A stretch of 31,787 nt of DNA, from the NCBI GenBank assembly GCA_004764695.1, contig SMSO01000021.1:1-31787 (forward strand), written 5' to 3'. Origin of the DNA: Schizochytrium sp. TIO01. Its lineage: Eukaryota > Sar > Bigyra > Thraustochytrida > Thraustochytriidae. The translations under genes were made by a program, and so were the position numbers. The notes under the pieces were generated by a model, which worked only from the letters and a program-made list of their open reading frames with translations, was not told the origin of the DNA and did no database searches. Of this stretch, positions 21,730-29,073 are shown piece by piece; the first letter of the stretch is position 1, and every line of letters starts with the position of its first letter.

Positions 21730-23625
21730 ATGAACATGGACTCGAACAGACTGCTCAAGGCAGGAGCTGCTGCTGGAGCCGCTTATGCGAGCTGGAAGTG
21801 GCTTGATGATAGGCATGGCATAACTCATGACATTGAAATGGCGCGCCGACTCTTGCCGCTTCGCAAGGAGATTAACGAGCTCAATAAGAACGGCTTTAAC
21901 GTGACCGAGCTTTGGCGCAAAGTACTTAGCAAGAACCCGAACAAACCTGCTCTGCTTTATTTAGACGAGGTCGTGACGTATCAGCAGGTGGAAGACCGCT
22001 CGAACCAGGTTTCCAACTGGCTGCTGAGCAAGGGCCTCAAGAGAGGCGATACAGTGGCCTTACTCATGGAGAATCGCCCAGAGTTTGTGATTTCTTGGCT
22101 AGGAATGACTAAAATCGGCGTGAAGGTAGCGCTCATCAACACTATGATCAAGCAAAAACCATTGTACCATTGCATCAAGATTTCCAGCTGCAAGATGTTG
22201 TTTTTCGGCGCTGAGCTCGCAGACCAGGTAAACGACATCAAAGAAGACCTTGTAGAACTTGGCGTAATGCTCTTTGCTACAAGCAAGGTGGAAAATGTTG
22301 ACTGGTGCCCCATGGTGACCGCTGAAATTGACGCCTCTCCAACAGCTGCAACAAGCCCTAAATTCCGCCAAGGAATTGGAATGCAAGATGTGTTTGGGTA
22401 CATCTATACATCAGGAACCACAGGTCTGCCCAAGGCAGCGGTGATCTTACATCAGAAAATGTTTGCTTTTGGTGCGTTAATGACTCGTTCGTTCAAGGTC
22501 AGAGAAACCGATGTAGTATACACCTGCCTTCCGCTCTTTCACAGTGCTGGTGGTGGTCTTGGCATTGGCATAATGCTGTATACAGGTGCAACTGTTGTGA
22601 TCAAGCGCAAGTTTAGCGCGAGTGACTTTTGGACTGACTGCATCAAATACAAATGTACTGTTGTGCAATACATTGGTGAGTTGTGCAGATACCTCACTCT
22701 CTGCGATGAGCGCCCTGAGGAAACCAAGCACTGTGTACGTTTGGCTATCGGGAATGGCCTCCGTCCAGAAATTTGGGGTACCTTTCAAGAGCGCTTTAAC
22801 ATTCCGGAAATTGGCGAGTTTTATGGAGCTACAGAAGGGAATGGCGCGCTAGTCCAGCACTGTACAAAGCCTGCTGATCGAGGCTCAGTTGGCCGGGTAG
22901 GTAGTCTTATGAAAAAAATCACTGGAATCAAGTTTGCCAAATTCGATGTTGTCGAGGAAAAACCAATTCGTGGGCCCGATGGATTCTGTATCGAATGTGC
23001 AGCGGACGAGCCTGGCGAACTTCTCTTTCTTATCCGTGATGATGACCCAAGCTCCCAATTCGCAGGCTATAATGACCCCAAGGCTACTGCCAAGAAAATC
23101 ATTACTGATGCTTTTGTGAAAGGTGATAAATACTTTCGCACGGGAGATCTCCTTAGCCGCGATGCCACTGGTAGGGTCTACTTCCGAGACCGAATTGGGG
23201 ATACGTTTCGATGCAAAGGTGAAAACGTGTCCACAAGTGAGGTAGCAGAGGTTCTTTCCACTTTTCCTGGTGTCGAAGAGCTTAATATATATGGTGTACA
23301 AATTCCAAACCAATTGGATGGGCGCTTTCCGGCTGCGGCTATCACGCCAAAAGATGGAAACATTGCTAATTTAGATATGAAGAAGCTTCTTGCACATGCA
23401 AAGAAAAATCTTCCTGCCTACGCCATTCCCATGTTTCTTCGAATTCAGACAGAAATTGCAGTCACAGCAACCCTTAAATTACAAAAGGTACAGCTACGTA
23501 AGGAAGGCATGGACATTAGCATTATCCAAGATCCCATGTATTGGTTACACGACGAGAAACAAGAATATGTCCCTCTTACACAGGACGACTATGCACGTAT
23601 CATTGGTCAACGCGCTCGTCTTTAG
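21730..23625 (+). CDS. FATP/SLC27-type very-long-chain acyl-CoA synthetase
   Basis: A 631-residue member of the ANL adenylate-forming superfamily, close in size to FATP/VLACS proteins (about 620-650). It should convert long or very-long-chain fatty acids, ATP and CoA to acyl-CoA, AMP and pyrophosphate, coupling uptake to activation. A short N-terminal hydrophobic patch (residues 8-22, AGAAAGAAYASWKW) may attach it to membrane. Visible motifs: AMP-binding P-loop YIYTSGTTGLPK at 224-235, FYGATEGN at 364-371, YFRTGDLL before residue 480, and the FATP signature RDRIGDTFRCKGENVST at about 486-502, where the usual Trp before KGENVST is Cys. The family C-terminal TLKLQKVQLRKEG is present. The ATG is fixed by an in-frame TAG 12 bp upstream; a second ATG two codons on is possible. 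It diverges from the sulfatase gene. Likely sites are ER, peroxisome or lipid-droplet membranes; substrate length is not readable. Confidence 0.93.
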   Translation: MNMDSNRLLKAGAAAGAAYASWKWLDDRHGITHDIEMARRLLPLRKEINELNKNGFNVTELWRKVLSKNPNKPALLYLDEVVTYQQVEDRSNQVSNWLLSKGLKRGDTVALLMENRPEFVISWLGMTKIGVKVALINTMIKQKPLYHCIKISSCKMLFFGAELADQVNDIKEDLVELGVMLFATSKVENVDWCPMVTAEIDASPTAATSPKFRQGIGMQDVFGYIYTSGTTGLPKAAVILHQKMFAFGALMTRSFKVRETDVVYTCLPLFHSAGGGLGIGIMLYTGATVVIKRKFSASDFWTDCIKYKCTVVQYIGELCRYLTLCDERPEETKHCVRLAIGNGLRPEIWGTFQERFNIPEIGEFYGATEGNGALVQHCTKPADRGSVGRVGSLMKKITGIKFAKFDVVEEKPIRGPDGFCIECAADEPGELLFLIRDDDPSSQFAGYNDPKATAKKIITDAFVKGDKYFRTGDLLSRDATGRVYFRDRIGDTFRCKGENVSTSEVAEVLSTFPGVEELNIYGVQIPNQLDGRFPAAAITPKDGNIANLDMKKLLAHAKKNLPAYAIPMFLRIQTEIAVTATLKLQKVQLRKEGMDISIIQDPMYWLHDEKQEYVPLTQDDYARIIGQRARL

Positions 23626-24021
23626 ACCTTTGAATTTCAAAGTTTTGAGAAAGTATACCCACTCGCGTCCTAAATTTAAAAGTTAACAAATATAAATTTG
23701 TTTGTTTCTCATAATAAATGCATCGGCATATAACCTAAGGGAAGAGTGCTTCCGCTCCAACGCATTTGCGCATACACTTTTTTTTTAAATGGCTTGAGCT
23801 ATAGATTAATATCATCAATTCTTGAAAGGTAGAATATTACATCTTGTAAATGATTTGTGAAAGACAAAGAACGAATTGTGTGTTGTAGAATACGATTTTA
23901 TAATTTTAATAGTCAAAAAGCAATGGTATAATTGGTCAAAGCCTCACGTGGGGCGTCTGAATTGTCAAAGCCAAGCGCAACCGATGACTGAACAAGGTTC
24001 AGTTAATCAGCAATACAATAT
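23626..24021. other. Short convergent intergenic region
   Basis: These 396 bp separate the stops of the acyl-CoA synthetase (+) and the first GH114 gene (-). It is AT-rich and must carry both 3' UTRs, so overlapping antisense transcript ends are plausible. No gene is seen. Confidence 0.7.
23713..23718 (+). terminator. Candidate polyadenylation signal AATAAA
   Basis: A canonical AATAAA hexamer lies 88 bp after the acyl-CoA synthetase stop codon. Position and sequence suit a 3'-end signal, but protist poly-A signals vary and no transcript evidence is available. Confidence 0.4.
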
Positions 24022-26103
24022 TTAATGGGGCGGGCCGCGAGGGTTAGCCGACCATCTCTCGCGACCGCGAACAATATCCAGACCCTGGTCTGACTGAGGA
24101 CCAGGGGCAGCGAGTGCAGATTGCGGGTATCCGCTTGATGTGGAGCGGCTCCGAAGGATTGTCTCTGGGCTTGTTGCAGATCCCCTCTGCCGTCTTCGAA
24201 TGAAGAAAACAGTCGCTGCAGCTAAAAGCGTAGCAGGAACGGCAACACCAATGACGATGTAAATTAAAGACATCGAGTAAGTGTTGGACTTTGGTTCGGT
24301 TGTCGGAGCGCTTGTCGGCCACATTGTAATAGTTGCGGCCTTGAAACAGTTTTGGAAAGAACTTGAGCTCGAACATAAACGCGTAGATTGCGTTCCATCA
24401 CACATTTTAATTGCAATGGAAGAGTTTGCATTGTCTGTGCATGTGGATGAGTCAACAGTGTACTCCAATGTCATTACTGCTTTGTCAGCGCTGATGAAAG
24501 AATCATATTTGTCACAGTTTCCGCGATTCACGCAGGCTTCCGCCAAGGCAAAGTCGTAATACGAAACTAAATCATCAGCAATGGTGCGTGCAGAATGCAA
24601 ACCAACCAGTAATCCTTGCTCAGATGCGTATGTCGCCAGATATGAGTTGTAGGCTATCTGGGCATCTTCAGCAGACGCACGAGTGGTAATGCTTGATACA
24701 CCGAGATTTGATCGACATGTGCTATACTCAAGACAGTCCGTATCCATAGGGAAAACACCATGGCATCCAATTTCCGCTGCCGCATCAATTCTTGTAGCCA
24801 TAAGGGCACGAAGACCTGTGTCTGTCATGTTCAACCACAAGTCTCCACGAGGGGTTTCTGCGTTATTCTCGATTAGATAGGCTTCCCAAGCAGCCTTGTT
24901 TGAAAGATAGTCCGGGCGCCATGTTTCTAGTGCACCGGCACTAAATGTGCACAGAACGTGGTGACCTTGACCCACAAGGTAATCCACAAGGTCTGAGTTG
25001 AGCCCATCATTGTCATGAAGACTCACAAACACCGCTTGGGTAATCGATACGTTATCCATAAGAAGGCGCTCGTTAGATGAGCGTAGGACTCTTCGGGAAG
25101 TGATCGCATCTGTTTGCTCCTGAATAATTTCAGACATGTTCGCAAAGCCAAACGCTAGATTCGACCATGATACTGGTGATTCGGGCAGTGCATACTTGTC
25201 CGGGGTTGGCGCAACAGAAGGGCGTACGGTAGGACGAGGAGTTGGTGTTGAAGCTGGAGAGGGTGTGCTGCCGTCATCCCAACAGTTGATCCATTCTCCA
25301 GAAGTACACAAGTTGCCATTGCCACTACAATATTTCGTAGAAAGCGAATAAGTGTCCGCAGTAGTGCAAGCACCACTGATAAGCGTGTACTCCGCGTTTA
25401 ATATTGCTTTGCCGTCTGAAACAAAGGGAGACAACATATCGCACTCGCTGTATCGCTGGCAAGCTTCATTGATGGCAAAGTCGTAATCACTGTGCATTGT
25501 ACTTACAAGGTCAAGGGAGTTTTTGAGAGCAATCGCTAACCCTAAGTTATGCGCTGTGGTAATTTGCCATTGGTTGTATGCAATTTGAGCAGTGAGCGCA
25601 GCACTCTTACTCCCACTGGTGGATTCAATCTTACCATAACAGTCTGAATTGTCGTAGCAATCGGTGTTGTCAGGTTCGATACCATCGCAGCCATATTGCA
25701 CAGCGCGTTCGAAGCGCGGGGTCATAAGATCCGCCAAGGCATCCAGTTGGGTAATGTCGAGCCATTCTTCGTCCCAGTCAGCCATGTCCCCAACCGCAAC
25801 AGCCATCCAGGCAGTTTCATTAGCGATGCAGTCTGCGCGGAAAGGTTCCAGTGTGCCGACTGAAACATAGCAAATGACAGTTTGCCCAGCTGCTTTGTAA
25901 GTGCTAATGAGATCTGTATCGTCAAGGTCGACAATAACGAGGTCTACACCCGTGGCATCATCTTCTCCGCCGCCGCTCCAGCCCCACGCCAAGTTTGCAT
26001 ATGTGATGCCGTTTGGCACACTCACAACGCCAATTGCAGGTTCTGCCGTATACAGACAAAACAACACTGCTGTGAGTAATGCATACATTCTGCTCTGCAT
26101 CAT
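24022..26103 (-). CDS. Membrane-anchored protein with two GH114-type domains (polygalactosaminidase-like)
   Basis: A 693-residue type I surface protein. Signal peptide 1-25 (cleavage after AIG), GH114/TM1410-like domain 1 at about 28-275, Pro/Thr linker 278-302, domain 2 at about 308-590, transmembrane helix about 611-636 followed by RRRQR, and a basic Ser-rich cytoplasmic tail. GH114 enzymes are (beta/alpha)8 barrels that cut alpha-1,4-galactosamine polymers. Domain 1 keeps the family hallmarks: AWGW at 39-42, CYVSVGTLEPFRADC, GIEPDN at 141-146, LKNS, INEAC at 211-215, and a Cys-rich end. Domain 2 keeps CTFSAGALETWRPDY but has GVFPMDTD in place of GIEPDN and AEAC in place of NEAC, so it may be non-catalytic and could bind glycan. 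Both domains share a Cys pattern suited to disulfides and have N-x-S/T sites. ATG-ATG opens the frame. It is tandem with a homologue at 29074 and beyond. The actual substrate is unknown. Confidence 0.87.
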   Translation of the reverse strand: MMQSRMYALLTAVLFCLYTAEPAIGVVSVPNGITYANLAWGWSGGGEDDATGVDLVIVDLDDTDLISTYKAAGQTVICYVSVGTLEPFRADCIANETAWMAVAVGDMADWDEEWLDITQLDALADLMTPRFERAVQYGCDGIEPDNTDCYDNSDCYGKIESTSGSKSAALTAQIAYNQWQITTAHNLGLAIALKNSLDLVSTMHSDYDFAINEACQRYSECDMLSPFVSDGKAILNAEYTLISGACTTADTYSLSTKYCSGNGNLCTSGEWINCWDDGSTPSPASTPTPRPTVRPSVAPTPDKYALPESPVSWSNLAFGFANMSEIIQEQTDAITSRRVLRSSNERLLMDNVSITQAVFVSLHDNDGLNSDLVDYLVGQGHHVLCTFSAGALETWRPDYLSNKAAWEAYLIENNAETPRGDLWLNMTDTGLRALMATRIDAAAEIGCHGVFPMDTDCLEYSTCRSNLGVSSITTRASAEDAQIAYNSYLATYASEQGLLVGLHSARTIADDLVSYYDFALAEACVNRGNCDKYDSFISADKAVMTLEYTVDSSTCTDNANSSIAIKMCDGTQSTRLCSSSSSFQNCFKAATITMWPTSAPTTEPKSNTYSMSLIYIVIGVAVPATLLAAATVFFIRRRQRGSATSPETILRSRSTSSGYPQSALAAPGPQSDQGLDIVRGRERWSANPRGPPH

Positions 26104-26434
26104 CCTCTATCACAAGACCTTGCGTCTGCGAGCAGGCCCCAGCCGTGCCGCACAATAGAGTTTTGGTTGCTGTCTGCACAGCTCTTTGGATTCGCAGTGC
26201 GCGCTCTTGTTAAATCCTCTTTTGTAGTCCTTGTAATATTTTGTATTGAAAGAGAAAAACGGAATCACACCTTAGCGCTGTAAGACACCCAGAACTAAGA
26301 ACCAAGACTATGCCTCCAGCTGGCCCAGAGCCTTAAAACCGTGTCGCCGTCTCCACAGGGCTCCAAGAGCATCTCCGAGTTCAAGTATTGCATTTCCCTT
26401 CGTACAGCCACGCTCGCTCCCACGCACACACGCA

Positions 26435-26453
26435 CAGTCAGTCAGTCAGTCAG
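26435..26453. repeat. (CAGT)n microsatellite
   Basis: Four perfect CAGT units plus CAG, 330 bp upstream of the first GH114 start. Confidence 0.85.
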
Positions 26454-26871
26454 CCTAGCCAGCGCTAAGAAGCATGAATTCTTGTCCTCGCAATGACCAC
26501 TGTCCAATTGTATAGTTACTTTAATACACAGGGGATGAGAGCACGTGCAAATTGTGTAAGCAAGGGAGCACTCCTGTGGTTCCGAAAGTGGGACGCCAGT
26601 CACTCGTCTCCACTGCAGACCCGCTGTCTCTGCGGAGGAGGCCTTTGGTGTCGGCCTCGTCGGAGCTGCTCGAATGCGCTGCTGATGCTGCAGGTGTTGT
26701 GCACGTGAGCGGTAATGCACTCTTAGAGAAGAACTTCTCCCAGCAAAGAGCAGCAAGTCCAAAGGGGCTTTCTGGAGTTGTGCCGACCGCTCAGCGTTGT
26801 CTTGATCTTGTTTCTAGCCTGAGAATCAGCAGGCAGGTAGGTATAGGCACCTAGGAGCAGAGAAGGGAGTG

Positions 26872-26900
26872 AGTAAGTAAGTAAGCAAGCAAGCAAGCAG
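26872..26900. repeat. (GTAA)n-(GCAA)n compound microsatellite
   Basis: Three GTAA-type units pass into four GCAA-type units by a single-base change of the unit. Confidence 0.85.
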
Positions 26901-27200
26901 GTCCTGCCTATATGCTGATGTGGTTTGTGCTTTACTCTATGCTGTCTATGGACTTGAGGCTGTTTTAAGAAATCAGGAGCCTAGTCCAGTCGTATCTAGC
27001 CGCTGGAAATGCGAACCAACGAGCTTTCGGTCACCCTCCTTGGCAAATTGGGTGTAGCACCAGCGTACGGTACGAAGCGCACGATCTTAAAGGTTGGTAT
27101 TTGGAATGCATGTAGCAGCTTTCAAAGTTATCAGCATTACTATTAAATTGAGCCAGGACGAGTGTTTTTTTAATTTTTTTATAAACCCTTTCGTAGAATG

Positions 27201-27220
27201 TGCATGCATGCATGCATGCA
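27201..27220. repeat. (TGCA)5 perfect palindromic repeat
   Basis: Five TGCA units make a 20-bp self-complementary, strictly alternating purine-pyrimidine tract. It could extrude a small cruciform or take Z-like form, and contains overlapping CATGCA motifs. Confidence 0.85.
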
Positions 27221-27378
27221 GAATATCATCGATGGGACATCCGACCGACCACCCATGCTCATGACTTCATGAACTTGAACGAGCGGGGAGATATCTGGAT
27301 ATAAGCTAATGCTCAAGCTTTTCGGCCTGTGTTCAATCACATAGACTACCACCGACAGCTTCGCACCACAGTTTTTTT

Positions 27379-27762
27379 CTAGCAAACAAGATTAGAAGAG
27401 GAAGATTGCCAGCGAGGGAGCTGGAGCTTCACTGCAAACAGTTTAGTACTTAGTAGCAGCAGATACTTGGTGCGCTGCTTCTGCACAATTAAGTCTTGAA
27501 GAATAAATTTTTGCTTATCATTTACTCCCTCGCTCAAGCTTCGAGAGACAGCGCCTATAACATTCAGTTTGTGCATGCGCTGGGTGCAAAGTACATTTCT
27601 ACACCCACGGCAGAAAACCAAGCCATGACTGTGGCCATCTTCTGAGGAAGATAGTAAGTAGCGCCAGTATTTGTGCTTGCTTGCAAGAGTAGCAGTAACT
27701 CGGAAAGTCGTCAGAGCCGCAGAGCATGACAATGAATTGCCGGACCATCTGCCACCGCGCAT
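27379..27762 (-). CDS. Doubtful hypothetical protein
   Basis: The reverse strand is open for 182 codons (27379-27924) but the first ATG is at 27762, giving 127 residues. This is the longest clean frame outside the assigned genes on the right side. It carries a cysteine knot-like string FCRGCRNVLC in mid-protein, which could be half of a zinc-binding site, and a Leu/Lys-rich C-terminal helix. I recognise no family. It has the same orientation as the two GH114 genes around it. Codon use is mixed rather than GC3-biased, and chance openness is quite possible. Confidence 0.2.
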   Translation of the reverse strand: MRGGRWSGNSLSCSAALTTFRVTATLASKHKYWRYLLSSSEDGHSHGLVFCRGCRNVLCTQRMHKLNVIGAVSRSLSEGVNDKQKFILQDLIVQKQRTKYLLLLSTKLFAVKLQLPRWQSSSSNLVC

Positions 27763-29073
27763 GTGTCGCGCTACCGAATCAGCGTGCTTGCTCACCACTG
27801 GAGCTTCCAAACAACCCAAGAAACAGTGTGTGCAGTAGCAATTTTGTAGTAGACACGACAATTGACGATTATGATGCTTGCAATTACTGTGAATCTTCAA
27901 GTTGAGTAGTATTGAAACGTGCAATGCGGATGCCCACGATGCTCATCATGAGCACGGCGGTGTAACAGTAGACCATCTTGACGATGTTTTGATATCAATG
28001 ACCTTCATTGCGGCTTTCCTTCTTTTCTCTAAATGGGATTGTTGGTAGAAACAGGTCGAGGTAGGAGTAGGTAGGTATAACCTATGCTACTATATACTTT
28101 TACCTCAGCTGGCTGCACACCAGGTGCACGTGTACACCCGCCATCACTCCTACTCCTACTACTTTGAGGCAAGCTCTCATGGTGATGACAGCAAAATTTT
28201 GATGATCACTGAAGTTTGAAAACTCAATGTTGATGATGATAACCAAATTCCTTTTTGATCATGAGCAGTAGATCCCTCGTAGAAAAGTGTGCAATACTTC
28301 TAAGGTCTACTGGAAACCTCTAGAATATTATTTTTGTATTTAGCGGAAGAGAATGAGGAAAACGAAGTGATGCCTGTTCTTCGAGATATCCTGAAATTGG
28401 TGGCAGCTAGATAATATCTCACTCGCTCAGATTAAAATAGATTCTCACGAGGGAGGGTGAAAATTTCGGAAATGGCTCGCTTTCTAAATAGTGTTTTATG
28501 GCTTATAAGGGAGCGTGAATCAATCTCTTGGTGAGAGATGGACTTGTGTCAAAAACCTGATTTCCAAAAAACGATGAGCGAGGGATTTAAACTATCCACC
28601 CTTTAATAGTTTTAAAAGTACTGCGTGCAGTGTATATGCAGCTGCCCTAGGCTTGCGATATTATTCGGGGGAGTAGGCCCTATCAAGAGATTTGGCGGAC
28701 ACACTCTTTCATCGAAGAATAAATAATTTTTTTGGCAGATCTAATAATCTTGTCTCGCAAAAATCGCAACACTTTGGGTAGTAGGTATAATAAAGTAGGT
28801 AGGTACTACTATTCTCCGGTTAGATATTAACTGGGACAGTTTCGAACCGAAGCTACTAGGAGCTCTATTGAAATTGAGGATTTCATCTCTATGTGCTACG
28901 AGTAGAATTCAGCTTTTCATTGTTAGCTAGGTATTGGATCAACGAGCCGCGGCCAACCTGCATAGTAATTATTTTTTAAATTTCTAAAAGTAAGAAGAAG
29001 AAAACTACGGTATAAAGAAAGAAAAATTACATTTTAAGAATCAGTCTATGCAATACAAGACAAATGCCGCTAA

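Larger units (their letters stand above)
26104..29073. other. Intergenic region between the tandem GH114 genes
   Basis: About 3 kb holding the upstream region of the first GH114 gene and the 3' flank of the second. Near 26435-26450 and 26872-26900 are CAGT and GTAA/GCAA repeats, bracketing a GC-richer patch (26550-26830) much like the patch upstream of the acyl-CoA synthetase. A frame at 26552-26854 (+) is open but unrecognised. The rest, 27925-29073, is AT-rich with GTAGGTA-type motifs and no supported gene. One weak reverse ORF is listed separately. Confidence 0.55.
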
